DNA of 64,000 nt from Multifurca ochricompacta (lineage: Eukaryota > Basidiomycota > Agaricomycetes > Russulales > Russulaceae): the NCBI GenBank assembly GCA_022496185.1, contig WTXG01000063.1, positions 1-64,000 on the forward strand, in the 5' to 3' direction. Under the pieces are notes generated by a model. That model did not search any database. It worked only from the letters and a program-made list of their open reading frames with translations, and was not told the origin of the DNA. This document shows, piece after piece, positions 34,701 to 45,415 of this stretch (its first letter is position 1; the number at the start of each line of letters is the position of its first letter). A program made the translations under genes and the position numbers.

Positions 34701-35189
34701 AAGGCGCAAAGGACCCTGGCGGAAAGACCTTCAAGGTTCACACCTTATCAGACCAATGACCTGGTATGGTTGGAAGGAAAGAACATTCACACGTCACATC
34801 CCACGGCCAAATTAGCGCCCCGACGTCACGGACCCTTCAAGATAATGAGGAAGCTGTCGGATGTGTCATATGAACTCGAACTTCCTCCCACATGGTGCAT
34901 CCACCCAGTCTTCCATGCCAAGCTGTTAACACCTTACAAGGAAACACCCCTACACGGGGAGAACTTCCCAAGACCCCCACCTGACCTTATCGACGGAGAA
35001 GAGGAGTGGGAAGTAGAACACATTCTGGACTCGAAGCGACAAGGCCGAGGGCGCAAGCTGTATTACCTAGTCAAATGGAAAGGATTCCCAACCTCTGACA
35101 ATTCGTGGGAACCAGCCGGAGATATCTTTGCCCCAGTCCTTATTGCGGAGTTTCATACCCAGCATCCAGAAGCACCCAAAAACGGTTAA
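31709..35189 (+). pseudogene. Gypsy H pol, two single-base losses
   Basis: Protease DSGATDNF (D at 31844), RT (VVYMDDILVAT), RNase H (FELKVDASHFANGAV, DRELLAIVKAL, HTDHSNLLYW), integrase with HHCC finger (HFHHDLPSAGHPG, CTDCQ) and D-D-E (MDFIIKLP, SDRDPRFTS, QTDGQSERTNQ), then a chromodomain (EEWEVEHILDSKRQG...LVKWKGFPTSDNSWEP), ending TAA 35187. Near 32625 one C is missing from a C-run and near 32695 one G from a G-run; the remaining 802-residue frame from 32781 is intact. Chromodomains usually guide integration to heterochromatin (family knowledge). Confidence 0.92.
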
Positions 35190-35266
35190 AAGGGAGCAAC
35201 CCCAGACCCCATCGAATTCCCCAGTACATGCTCCCCCAGCAACGTTCTAACACTATCCAATCCATC

Positions 35267-36460
35267 ATGTCTTTTGTCGCTGCCAACGCCGCCATCGATG
35301 CTTTCACCACCTCCGTTGTAGTTGTCGAGAACTTCCCGTCCACCCATCCCTCTACTCGCCCCTCCTCCCCCATTGACTATGAAATTGTGGAAGCCCGTGT
35401 CAAGAATCAGTCTCCAAACCCAAACGACGACTTCACCCACTGTGAAGAGCCCCACCCCAACGACTTGCTCAATGGGGAAGTCGACGATGAAGCTCCTGAA
35501 TTCCCCTTCATCCCCAACAACCCCAATTCGTCGATGTACTACCCATTGGAGATCACCATGGCCGATGGCACTACAGCCATTGCGAAGTACATCTATTACA
35601 CTAACGGGGGAATGGATGTGGCAGGGTGCATGAAGAAAGATGGACCGGTTTATGGGGCTCCTGTCTACTTGGAGGAAAGGTACACCGGCCGGCTTCATCA
35701 CACACTGACCGATGAACAGCTGGGCCATCTCTCCGCGGAGGATTGTCGCGCCTTTGCAATCGACGAGGTAATGAACGATATGAGACTTCCGCGCCTGAAA
35801 GCAGAAGTCGTAAGGCTGCGGAAGAGCATTACCCTGCGGAGGACGCTGAATCAACAATATAAGGAACATGCGAAGATGATGGCAAGGCTGACCAACGGGA
35901 TGTTCCAGCTGGAACAGGAGATTGTGGAGATTAGGAAGAGATTAGAAGCGGGGGATGCGTATCAAACAATTGCTGAAAGGTATGCTGACACCTATGCGCG
36001 ACCTCTCCCCCCTTGAACCCTGGGTGCTGCCCCAACATTGCTGCCGAACCGACTTGAGATGCCACGGTTACACGAAAACCCCCGTGGAGAGACCTGCTGG
36101 CGTTGCAACAGCAAGTACCACATCAGCTGGAATTGCCCCCTCAACCGCAAATGGTGTTGACACTGCCGTAGCAATCTCCACTGGAGCCAACATTGCATCT
36201 TCCGACGCGTAGGAGTGGCCCCGACGATCAACAACCCCTCAGGCTGGTGTGGCAAGTGCCTTCGCCACAACGCTGGGCATCGAGAACTCGATTGCCCCAT
36301 CTACAATTTATGCCGCACAGGTGGTCAGCGCGGCCCGTATGGCTTCCTTCGCACCCACGCATGTCCACAGGAGTTGGAGTCGTATAAGGACAACGATTGT
36401 AATGTAGCTGATGACTACTTGGAGCTGGTGCAGGATGATGACGGTACGAGTTGTTTCTAG
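35267..36460 (+). pseudogene. Gypsy H ORF3: third ORF with zinc-knuckle cluster
   Basis: It starts at ATG 35267, 78 nt after pol; the start MSFVAANAAIDAF is shared with C, E and K. The frame stays open to TAG 36458 except for TGA at 36014 and 36116, both readable as CGN-to-TGA. The N-terminus is acidic and low in complexity, the middle (GPVYGAPVYLEERYTGRL) is strongly conserved, a probable coiled coil follows (about 35770-35970), and the C-terminus has four cysteine-rich knots: CWRCNSKYHISWNC, a CX2CX4HX4C knot, CGKCLRHNAGHRELDC, and a final C/H cluster. No signal peptide or membrane helix is seen, so it is not an envelope. Probably an extra nucleic-acid-binding protein. Confidence 0.85.
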
Positions 36461-36491
36461 CCGGGACTGCTAGAACCAGAAGAGGGGGTGA

Positions 36492-37071
36492 TGTTACGAA
36501 CCCCGTCTCTTCCCATTTTCTTCTTCCTGCCCAGCGACAAACCCTCCCAGCCACCTACACTTCACTATATGATCACGTCTCCATCATGGGACCCGTCACA
36601 TGCCCTCCGTCCATCCCCGTGACTTACTTGTTTGCTCATGTTTACGTACCCTTATCGCTGCTTATCACTTATCACCTTATCATACGACCGGACACTTACT
36701 TAATTCCCTATCAGTAGAAGCCAGGCTTTACGCCCTCTGCTTTCAGATATTTGGGCCCACTTGACTCCGTGATTCCTTATCGACAGACGCCCGCTTCCTT
36801 ACGTATATAAGCCCACTGTAGCTTACACTGTAAAGCTCAGACTCGACTTATTGAATACATCGGTGCCTGTCTTCTGGACATCCCCTTTGATTGTTTAACT
36901 CCTTCGTCTCAGTGCTTTTGGCACTTTCCGTTCAACATCGTCTTAAGGAACAGCCCTTTTGACTTTGACTCATTTCACCCGAACTCCAAGAGACCTTATT
37001 GGTTTCTTACCTGACTTCGTAAATCAAGCTGTCGCACAAGTCGTGCAGAACGTCCTGCACCAGACGTAACA
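36492..37071 (+). repeat. 3' LTR of gypsy H
   Basis: 580 bp, preceded by agagggggtga (36481-36491). Near-identical to the 5' LTR apart from a 4-bp insertion in gtgactTACTtg and scattered changes. Confidence 0.93.
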
Positions 37072-37587
37072 GCTGAGGTATCCATTGTGTTGGGATCCCT
37101 CTGGGTTGCATGCATTGGTTTGATGCTGAACGCTGCCTTCCACTGTTCTCAAGTCTTTCCTTTCTTTGTGTTGACTCCAAATTGCATTTGGAAATCAAGA
37201 TAGTCCTGCTGCTGTCACTGAGCAGCATCAACCCATTCATCCCAGTCATGAGGGTGGTGAAATTGGATGATGTTCTTGACAAGTGGGTTTGGTAGCCCCT
37301 GAGAGAAGAGATCTAGGGTTGCCTCCTTGTTGGTGTCATAGCCTGCTCGATTCGCCAGGCTTCTGAATTTTGCCACATAGGCATCAAGGTCCCCCTTCTC
37401 CATTCGCAGGGACTTCAATTCCCTGGCTGCCTTTTGCTTTGCCTGCCCATCAGTGAATGCATCTTTGAACCTCTGGGCAATGGTCTCCCATAGGCCTTCA
37501 CTTGTAGTGCGACACCCTCCTTCTACTTGTTCATTCAGCCACTCGAGTTGCTCCATTGTCCAATCGTCAACTGCATTGCCTCTAATA
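37072..37587 (-). pseudogene. Gypsy E gag, middle block
   Basis: The minus strand has the Gag core (WTMEQLEWLNEQVEGG, AYVAKFRSLANRAGYD, LPNPLVKNIIQFHHPHDW) and runs to ...MDTSA where H is inserted. The upstream part follows L at 41351. A frame break lies after 37217. Confidence 0.85.
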
Positions 37588-38104
37588 TGTGACAGAATTC
37601 TCCCTGCGACGTTACTAATGACTCGACATTGTGTTTCACTGGTGTTTTACTCACTGAGGGCCCAACCCCTCCTCATTCTCCTTAGTTCTAGCTCATTCTA
37701 CTGCACAACCATTTAGATATTATATCATAGAACTAGAACCTTCTATTTACTATGACATAGCTAGAACTACATGTATTTAAAGACCTACTAGAGTAGAGAG
37801 ACAGACTAAGTCTGTTCTCCTTGTATTCAATCAGAGGTGCTTCGGAATCCTTGAATCCTCTCAGTTAGAGCCCCACTTGAACTCTCCAAGATGTGACTTG
37901 GAGAGCCTTCATCATCTTGAACTTGCTGCAGGACTGAGCGTCTCTGCCATCGACTTCGAATCTCACGCGCGTGCCCTATCGACTTTGTTGTGGGCTTGAA
38001 CCGACTTGACTTTGCTGTGACCTAGAGCCTTGACTTATCTTGATGCGACTTGGGAGGCTAGCTCCCACACGATCCCCGACACAGTTCCGCACCTAACTGT
38101 GACA
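37588..38104 (+). repeat. 5' LTR of element L
   Basis: TGTGACAGAA...TGTGACA, TATA-like tatttaaa near 37777. Same family as the solo LTR 27819-28323. Confidence 0.93.
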
Positions 38105-38149
38105 TTAGAACAGACTTAACCGAAACCAACGAACGACTTACCGAACGCG

Positions 38150-38540
38150 CGAGGCGACGACGACGCGTCCCTCGCCCCGACAACCAAACCCCCACGATTT
38201 CAACCGCCAGCCCCAGAACCACAGAAGATTTACTTGAATCCAGACTTGGAGCATTCTTGCTTCACAGATAGACCATTGGTCGACACCCAGAAAGCCGCGA
38301 CGTCTTATTCCGCGCACGAATCCCGAAACCCAGAAAGCCGCGATATCTTATTCCGCGCAAGAATCCCGAAACCAGAAAGTCGCGACGACCGCGCAAGAAC
38401 CCCGAACCCCGACCTTGAAGGGATACGTCTCTTGAAGACCGACCTCGACATCGAAACCTGACAGAAGAGTCAGAACCTGAGAAAGAAACAACTCACTGAA
38501 CCTGCAAGGCGACGACGACGCGTCCCTTGCCTCGACACCA
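38150..38540 (+). repeat. Internal short repeats of element L
   Basis: The segment ggcgacgacgacgcgtccct occurs twice about 355 bp apart (near 38152 and 38507). Between them a motif of about 50 bp built on cagaaagccgcga...ttattccgcgc...gaatcccgaa is repeated about three times (38285-38405). No coding role is evident. Confidence 0.6.
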
Positions 38541-39410
38541 AACCCAAACCACGACCTTGGAGCCGACGATGTTCCAAATCGATTCCCATAATCGACGTGC
38601 CGTTCTTGTGATAGAGGACGCCCTGACATCAGACATCATCGAATCCGAACACCAACTCTGGAACCTGAAAAGTGCCTTTAACGGACGACGCGTTCCTTGA
38701 ATATCAATCACCGGATCAAAATCTAAAACAGAAACTGAAGACATACCACCTGAAAACCGAAACCGCCTTACATTGCTTGTCAGCAATCCCCGACCGACAG
38801 TGTCCAGAGTCACGGACCTGTGAACCCAGAATCCTTGAACCCCGACTTGAGGCAAGCTTGCTTCACGAAGAGACCATCGAATCCATCGAAAAGAAACTTG
38901 ACACCGCGACCCCGAAGTCCCGGTTTGACATCCCGAGCCCGCACCATCGATAACATCGCCGCACATCTAAAGAAGACAACTCGAAGCAATTAGAATTGCC
39001 CCAGAAAGGAACAGGATTAAACTCACCTGGAGATCCGATTCCACGACCCTATACAACTCCCCACTCGAATAGATCGATCACTGTTCGGAGTGCTTCCTGA
39101 ATGCGGCATGACAATGACCACCACAAACGACGCAGCCAACGCGAATCTGGCTGGCATCATTCGGGAACCACTTCGGACCACCACAGAACCCACCAGAAGG
39201 CCAAGGAAGACCGTAGCCTCCACCAGCACCAATCCTTGCGCAACAGCCACGAATAATGAGAGGAAGGAAGGAAGGCATTCCTCCTCTGTCCTTGAACGAG
39301 AATCGCAGCAATGCCGACCAATGGTGGACGCATGTGGAGCTTCACTGTTTCTTGAATAACCAGATCACGACTATCCAGAACAAAAGGTTTGAATTGCCCA
39401 CGTCCTTGCC

Positions 39411-39920
39411 TTGACGAGGGAAGGGAACATCAATGGCCCAGCCACACAACAGAGAACGAAACAAGCACTTCCGCAGAGCGACCCACCGCCGAAACCGACC
39501 GGAGTTTGCCGTGGGAAGACAGGTCTGGCTCGAAAGAAAACGCCTCAAACGCGTCTTCCTTCTTCCAAGCTGGCACCACGCCGAGTTGGACCATTCACAA
39601 TGAAAGATCAGATACATGCAATTGCCTGCCAATTAGACTTGCCAGCCCACATGAAGATACACAACAGGTATCATGTGGACCCCTTATCACCCTATCAAGA
39701 AACAGAAGCCCACTAAGTGAGCTACACACGCCCGCCACCTAACCTCGTCAATGACGAAGAAGAATACGAATCCCTGGTCCACTGGAAAGGCTACCCTTTT
39801 AGCGACGACTCCTGAGTAAGCCTGAAGGACTTGCACGCTGACGACCTCATCGCAACCTACTATGCCTCTATAACGCCTGCCGCTCCGACATCGATGCGTC
39901 GAGGACGCCGCAAGCCTTAG
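39411..39920 (+). pseudogene. Decayed gypsy integrase tail and chromodomain in L
   Basis: Readable pieces resemble the end of a gypsy Pol: KLAPRRVGPFTMKDQIHAIA, LPAHMKIHNRYHVDPLSPY, and a chromodomain-like LVHWKGYPFSDDS with TGA in place of the following Trp codon. A purine tract (aggaggggggtaa, ending about 39932) follows but no LTR comes after it. The interior of L therefore captured the 3' end of another gypsy. The family is not that of H. Confidence 0.65.
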
Positions 39921-39932
39921 GAGGGGGGTAAT

Positions 39933-40833
39933 TATTCCGTTTGTGTCTCAGCTTTTCCCCAGAAATTCGCTTCACCCTGGCACGCATCAAGAACCTTACT
40001 CGCCCTTCCGCTCAGAACATCTATCAGACCTGCCGAACACCTAGAATGTCGACTCCGAAGACTCTCGCCACCAACACCTCGACCGACAATGAAACCCGAA
40101 TCCGGCGCATCTCAGCAGCACCGACGCCGCCTCCCACACCAGCACTACCGAACGAAGACCCGATTGTTACAAGAAGTCGGAACGCGCTTGCCGACACATA
40201 CACACTACACAGTCCAATGACAACCCAAGAATCAAGTATCGACCTGACTCTCCAATTCTGCCGACCCCGCGGCCATGTCAGTCGACGACAGATCGTCATA
40301 GGTACACCCACCCTGGGCCGCCATTCGTTCGAAACCACGTCCACTCGATGCACTACCAGCACCGATGCATCAGGAGTAATGAAGGTTGCATCTTGCATGC
40401 CAGGTTCGTAAGCTTTGACTACCGACAGCGTAACCCCCAGGTCCCCGCCACGATGGGCGAGGGCCAGCCACCCCTTTTCTTTCGCGCTCCACGCTAGAAA
40501 CCACTCTCGAACCCCGCGACGCCCCAATCCTCCAATTTCGCGCTTCCAACAGCGACTCTTCAACACGAAGATGCTTTACACCGAACTGGATCAACACCGC
40601 GCTCGACGACTTGCGCGATCCCGGAGTTTGGGCCGAAGCGACAAGATTCACGCCGCACCCGGAACCGCGCGCCGTCTTGCAAGAAGACTTGACAACACAC
40701 GACGTCCCTCAAGCTGGAGGACTGGACGACACTCAACAACCACTCGACGACCGCGCGCGCGGCAACCACGAACCCTGCCGCCACCGACATTCAACGACGT
40801 TTGGGGGCAAACGTCAGCCTACAGAAGGGGTAA
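39933..40833 (+). other. Anonymous interior of element L
   Basis: Highly CpG-rich, with overlapping open frames on both strands that look compositional (Arg/Thr/Pro-rich). No domain or RNA motif is recognised. Confidence 0.5.
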
Positions 40834-41350
40834 TGTGACAGAATTCTCCCTGCGACGTTACTAATGACTCGACATTGTGTTTCACTGGTGTTTTACTCAC
40901 TGAGGGCCCAACCCCTCCTCATTCTCCTTAGTTCTAGCTCATTCTACTGCACAACCATTTAGATATTATATCATAGAACTAGAACCTTCTATTTACTATG
41001 ACATAGCTAGAACTACATGTATTTAAAGACCTACTAGAGTAGAGAGACAGACTAAGTCTGTTCTCCTTGTATTCAATCAGAGGTGCTTCGGAATCCTTGA
41101 ATCCTCTCAGTTAGAGCCCCACTTGAACTCTCCAAGATGTGACTTGGAGAGCCTTCATCATCTTGAACTTGCTGCAGGACTGAGCGTCTCTGCCATCGAC
41201 TTCGAATCTCACGCGCGTGCCCTATCGACTTTGTTGTGGGCTTGAACCGACTTGACTTTGCTGTGACCTAGAGCCTTGACTTATCTTGATGCGACTTGGG
41301 AGGCTAGCTCCCACACGATCCCCGACACAGTTCCGCACCTAACTGTGACA
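40834..41350 (+). repeat. 3' LTR of element L
   Basis: 517 bp, apparently identical to 37588-38104. Confidence 0.93.
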
Positions 41351-42055
41351 AATAAGTGAGAGGAAGAGGTTGGTGTGTTGAAAGGGGTTAACGATTTGGG
41401 CGATGTCATGGTTGAAGTTCTTGAAGGTGGTAAACTCCAACATGAACTTCTTACTTTGGGAGCGGTCTCCCATGAAGGTCTGGGGCAAGATTCCTGAGAG
41501 GCATCCTGATGGTGGAGGAATATTTGGGACAATGGGGGGAGGGGGAGGAGGAGGAACAGGATCAGGGAGTTGTGCAGCAATAGTCGACATGGTTTGATGG
41601 AATGGGGTGACAGTGTTGGCAGATTGTATTGATATCTGGGGAGTTGTCAAAGCAGGGGCTCTGATCATGACAACTGTAGGTGCAACCAGGGGTGTAGACA
41701 ATGCTAATACTGGTGTGTCTTCACTATTCTCTTCGACGTATTCTTCTGGTTCTGAGTTGGTGATGATTGCAGGTGGGTTTTCTCTCCATGGTCCAAGACC
41801 AAATTCTAGTGGAGCAGGGGCAGTAGTAACCCACAAATGTTTACTCTCTGAGTATCGGATACAATACCAGACTCTCTTTTCATCGTCATATTCTACCAGT
41901 TGGTATCTTCTGTTGTGATAGATGTAGTATCCAAACTCAGACTCAAAATCTTTCCAGATGGCAGAGCCAAGTGTCTGTTGTGAAAGATTATTCTCTTCTC
42001 TTTGGTTGATGAGCTCTTCTTTGAACAGGGTCTGACTGCGGCTGGATGAAGCCAC
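41351..42055 (-). pseudogene. Gypsy E gag, N-terminal block
   Basis: The minus-strand ATG at 42055 gives MASSSRSQTLFKEELINQRE..., the same N-terminus as H and K, up to FLSLI where L is inserted. The proline-rich linker (PVPPPPPPPIVPNIPPPSG) is intact here, with Cys where H has its TGA. Confidence 0.88.
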
Positions 42056-42059
42056 ATTG

Positions 42060-42077
42060 AAAGGAGACTCAACTTGA
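42060..42077 (-). promoter_or_regulatory. Self-priming primer-binding site of gypsy E
   Basis: The minus strand reads TCAAGTTGAGTCTCC right after the 5' LTR. It pairs with AGACTTGACTT in the R region of this element with two G-U pairs and no mismatch. Confidence 0.65.
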
Positions 42078-43156
42078 TGTTATGTCTGGTGCGGGACATT
42101 CCACATGACTTGTGTGACAGCATATCATTCAGAATCGGATAAGAAACCAATGAGGCTTCTTGGAGTTATGAGGGACAAGTCAAAGTCAAAGGGGCTGTTC
42201 CCTAAGACAATGTTGAGCGGAGAAGTGTCGAAAACACTGAGATGTTCAAGTCAGAGGTTCAAAGGAGGATGTCTGGAAGACAAGCACCAATGTATTCAAT
42301 AAGTCAAGTCTGAGGTCTACAGTGTAGTTACAGCAGACTTATATATGTAATCTAGTGGGCATCTATAGATAAGGGTAACGGAGTCAGGTGGGCCTGAATA
42401 TACGGAAGTGGAGGGCATAAAGCCTAGCTTCTGATAGGGAACTAAGTAAGTGTCTGGTCATAAGATAAAGAGATAAGAAGATAAGTGTGATCATTGAGTC
42501 AATAAGTACAAAGCAAGTCATGGGGATGGGAGCAAGGCATGAGATGGGTCCCAGGATGTGTGAAACAGGCATGTGCGCAGCATACTGACTGTGGAGTGTT
42601 AGCGGGTTAAGCTAGACAAAGAAAGTTACTTCAGATGTTAGAAGAACTCTATTAACTATACTACTGACCTAGACAAAGAAAGTTCTATGTAAAGAACGTC
42701 AGTCTAATAGTAAAGTAGATAGTATGAAAGGAACTTACACTTCAGATGTTAGAAGAACTCTGAAGTGTAGAAGACGAAACAGACACCCTTATATACTCCA
42801 AGGGATGGTCTGTGCACACTGGGAATAAGTCCACAAGTGCCGGACAAAGTCCAAACAATAAACATGAGGGTTAAAGGCCATTGGCCACTACAGAAATCAC
42901 ATGTTACATGGTGTATCAGTCAGCTACTGCGGAATGTGAGAAAGAAAGTAATAATGATAATGTAAAAGTCCGAAACTCCGGTATCTAATCTAATCTACAA
43001 AGTAGCTAATCTAATCACCTGATGCCTGAAGCATCACCGAACATCTCCTGTGTTCAACAGGATGGAGATGTAATCAAGAAGTGTAGCGTAGGTGGTAAGG
43101 CAGGGTTATCATTGGGAAGAGTGAAGAAAATGGGGTTGCTCGCAGAGGTTGTAACA
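42078..43156 (-). repeat. 5' LTR of gypsy E, split by a solo LTR
   Basis: Blocks 42078-42558 and 43065-43156 together make about 573 bp, the length of the 3' LTR. The interruption at 42559-43059 has its own ggatg duplication. Confidence 0.9.
42559..43059 (-). repeat. Solo copia LTR (A type) in gypsy E LTR
   Basis: 501 bp, nearly identical to the A LTR, minus strand, flanked by ggatg (42554-42558, 43060-43064). Contains the tandem unit (exon1 42761-42739, end of copy 2 at 42612). It formed by LTR-LTR recombination of a recent A-type insertion. Confidence 0.93.
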
Positions 43157-43497
43157 CTGAAGGGATCAGAGCTGCTGACATTAATGAAGATTTTAGTCTG
43201 CCCAAGCATCCCCACCCAAATGACCTGATCAATGTCAACTTCAGCAATGAAGCTCCTGAGTTCCCATTCTTCCCGAACAACCCTGAATCTCAGTTTTACT
43301 TCCCACTTATGATCCTGACATCCAGAAACGATGGCACAACTGAGGTAGCCAAGTACATTTATTACACAAATGAAGGTATGGACATAGCCAGGTGTTTGGA
43401 AAGAGGAGGACCAGTTTATGGGGCTCCAGTATACTTGGAGGAGAAGAAGGTCAATCAACTCCATTATGTCTTGGGGCCGGAACATTTGCAACACCTA
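43157..43497 (+). pseudogene. Gypsy C ORF3, block 2
   Basis: In frame with block 1 after removing E: ...SNEAPEFPFFPNNPESQFYFPL...GGPVYGAPVYLEEKKVNQLHY, aligned to the conserved middle of H ORF3. It ends at the TA target of the Tc1 derivative. Confidence 0.82.
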
Positions 43498-43859
43498 CAG
43501 TGCCTCACAAAACTGAGTCAATGTTTTGCACTTTTGCACTGTTTGTTGAATATCACATCAGCCAAAACAAATATAAACAAAGTCTTGGTAGACCATAAAA
43601 GGTACAAGATAAGGGTTATGTAATGCAACAATAGTTATGTAATTCTGATCAAAACCTGTGGAGCTATGCCCATTTCAAATTGGGGACTCATTGACTCAGT
43701 TTTGTGAGGGGGTATCAGAAATATCAGAATCTGATGCTCCACCAAATGTACAGCAACCAATCCTTAATATATGGTTACCATAGTTATCTTAATATTGATG
43801 GGACCTGGAATAGAGCTAGTTAACCATGGTTTACATTCCCAGAATATTATAATTTCCCA

Positions 43860-44099
43860 ATGCACCCCACCTCCTCTGCTCAGAAAGAAAACATGCTCTC
43901 TCTGGCCTCTGAAGGTCATTCCACTCACACTATTGCCTCCAGACTCAGCCTCAGCCAGTCCACAGTCTCTAGGACACTTAGAACCCTCCTTCACAACCAT
44001 CAGTCACCTCATTTTGGTCATCTTTCCAAGCTCTCTGCTACCTCTGAACATGCTATCATGATACAAATCACCACAGGAAAGGTTGGCAATGCTGTCTAG
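43860..44099 (+). pseudogene. Tc1 transposase N-terminus, left arm
   Basis: The frame encodes a helix-turn-helix of the Tc1 DNA-binding type (LSLASEGHSTHTIASRLSLS, QSTVSRTLRTLL). An identical copy lies at 44757-44518 on the minus strand. The reading is cut by a TAG shortly after, and the catalytic half is absent from this arm. Confidence 0.75.
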
Positions 44100-44178
44100 G
44101 CCACAAAGCACATCAATTCCATCATCCCCAACCATGTCTCTTCACAAACTGTGCACTGGGTTCTTAAACAACATTCAT

Positions 44179-44757
44179 TCAAGGCTGTAACAAAGAAGAA
44201 AAGGCTGCTACTCTCTGCAGTACATTGCAAGAAGCACTTAGCCTTTGCTTTGAAGTACCAAAACTGGACTGTGGAGGACTGGCATCTGACCCAAACCTGT
44301 TGATTTTGGTCTCATCTGACCAAATCACCCTCTTCCAGTCCTCCACAGTCCAGTTTTGGTACTTCAAAGCAAAGGCTAAGTGCTTCTTGCAATGTACTGC
44401 AGAGAGTAGCAGCCTTTTCTTCTTTGTTACAGCCTTGAATGAATGTTGTTTAAGAACCCAGTGCACAGTTTGTGAAGAGACATGGTTGGGGATGATGGAA
44501 TTGATGTGCTTTGTGGCCTAGACAGCATTGCCAACCTTTCCTGTGGTGATTTGTATCATGATAGCATGTTCAGAGGTAGCAGAGAGCTTGGAAAGATGAC
44601 CAAAATGAGGTGACTGATGGTTGTGAAGGAGGGTTCTAAGTGTCCTAGAGACTGTGGACTGGCTGAGGCTGAGTCTGGAGGCAATAGTGTGAGTGGAATG
44701 ACCTTCAGAGGCCAGAGAGAGCATGTTTTCTTTCTGAGCAGAGGAGGTGGGGTGCAT
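44179..44757 (-). pseudogene. Tc1 transposase fragment, right arm and centre
   Basis: After the N-terminal piece 44757-44518, the minus-strand frame 44466-44179 reads KYQNWTVEDWKRVIWSDE, the first catalytic Asp region of Tc1 transposases, across the 52-bp centre. It then runs into the mirrored arm and becomes nonsense. Later D and D/E blocks are absent. Confidence 0.75.
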
Positions 44758-45119
44758 TGGGAAATTATAATATTCTGGGAATGTAAACCATGGTTAACTA
44801 GCTCTATTCCAGGTCCCATCAATATTAAGATAACTATGGTAACCATATATTAAGGATTGGTTGCTGTACATTTGGTGGAGCATCAGATTCTGATATTTCT
44901 GATACCCCCTCACAAAACTGAGTCAATGAGTCCCCAATTTGAAATGGGCATAGCTCCACAGGTTTTGATCAGAATTACATAACTATTGTTGCATTACATA
45001 ACCCTTATCTTGTACCTTTTATGGTCTACCAAGACTTTGTTTATATTTGTTTTGGCTGATGTGATATTCAACAAACAGTGCAAAAGTGCAAAACATTGAC
45101 TCAGTTTTGTGAGGCACTG

Positions 45120-45336
45120 TATCAGCCAGTGACCCCTGCACCTTCGCTATCAATGAGATGCTCCGAGACTTGTGCATGCCACGACTGACTGCTGAGGTGG
45201 CACGATTGCACAAGTTCCAGGTGCTCAGAGACAACCTAGAAATGCAGCGCTGTGACTATGAAAGCAGATGGTGAGGATCAATTGGGGAGTCTTCGATATA
45301 GAGCAGCATTTGGTGGGCATTAGGACATGACTGGAG
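45120..45336 (+). pseudogene. Gypsy C ORF3, block 3
   Basis: CTFAINEMLRDLCMPRLTAEVARLH aligns to AIDEVMNDMRLPRLKAEVVRLR of H. After a frame break the coiled-coil part continues to the TRIM insertion (TSD tggag at 45332). Confidence 0.8.
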
Positions 45337-45415
45337 TGTTGACACAAGTGTAGTGCCGCACGATGCAACTCTCACATGACCTTGGTATATAAGGTTATGC
45401 TCCATGTAGAACCCA

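Larger units (their letters stand above)
29600..37071 (+). mobile_element. Gypsy element H, complete chromovirus
   Basis: LTRs 29600-30175 (576 bp) and 36492-37071 (580 bp; a 4-bp indel and few substitutions), with gctga duplicated at 29595-29599 and 37072-37076. Order: gag, pol (-1 frame), ORF3, purine tract agagggggtga. CpG is abundant, unlike in C and E, which fits recent arrival. This is the best template for reading the other gypsy copies. Confidence 0.96.
37588..41350 (+). mobile_element. Non-autonomous LTR element L, chimeric and CpG-rich
   Basis: LTRs 37588-38104 and 40834-41350 (517 bp each, no difference seen by eye), a 4-bp duplication aata (37584-37587, 41351-41354), and a purine tract agaaggggtaa before the 3' LTR. 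The 2.7-kb interior has no gag, protease or RT. It contains only decayed integrase-end/chromodomain sequence (about 39411-39920) and anonymous CpG-rich DNA. It must have moved with proteins from another element (inference), and recently. Confidence 0.9.
16872..43156 (-). mobile_element. Gypsy element E, split by five insertions
   Basis: A minus-strand chromovirus carries a 5-bp target duplication (ctgaa at 16867-16871 and 43157-43161). 5' LTR 42078-43156 (broken by a solo LTR), gag 42055-41351, 37587-37072 and 29599-29290, pol about 29303 to 18726 in blocks, ORF3 18648-17477, and 3' LTR 17445-16872. Inside it lie D, a solo LTR, H, L and a solo copia LTR, each with its own duplication. All five are therefore younger than E, and E is younger than C. 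Confidence 0.92.
43498..45119. mobile_element. Palindromic Tc1/mariner derivative
   Basis: Flanked by TA (43496-43497, 45120-45121), with CAGTGCCTC... termini typical of Tc1. The whole element is one inverted repeat: arm 43498-44282 and arm 44335-45119 (785 bp each, identical by eye) around a 52-bp centre. Each arm carries a terminal repeat and the 5' half of a Tc1 transposase, so no full transposase exists. Confidence 0.92.

Noticed and set aside
35267..36460. ORF3 as an envelope gene
   Set aside because: No signal peptide, membrane helix or cleavage site is visible; cysteines are arranged as zinc knuckles.
38281..38410. CRISPR-like array from short repeats in L
   Set aside because: About three imperfect, adjacent copies without regular unique spacers, in a eukaryotic retroelement.
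38234..40864. Many Arg/Pro-rich ORFs on both strands as host genes
   Set aside because: They overlap on opposite strands in CpG-rich DNA inside element L, with no domain or start context; only the integrase/chromodomain remnant is supported.
43771..44757. Several mirrored ORFs as separate genes
   Set aside because: They are the same Tc1 sequence read on both arms of one palindrome.
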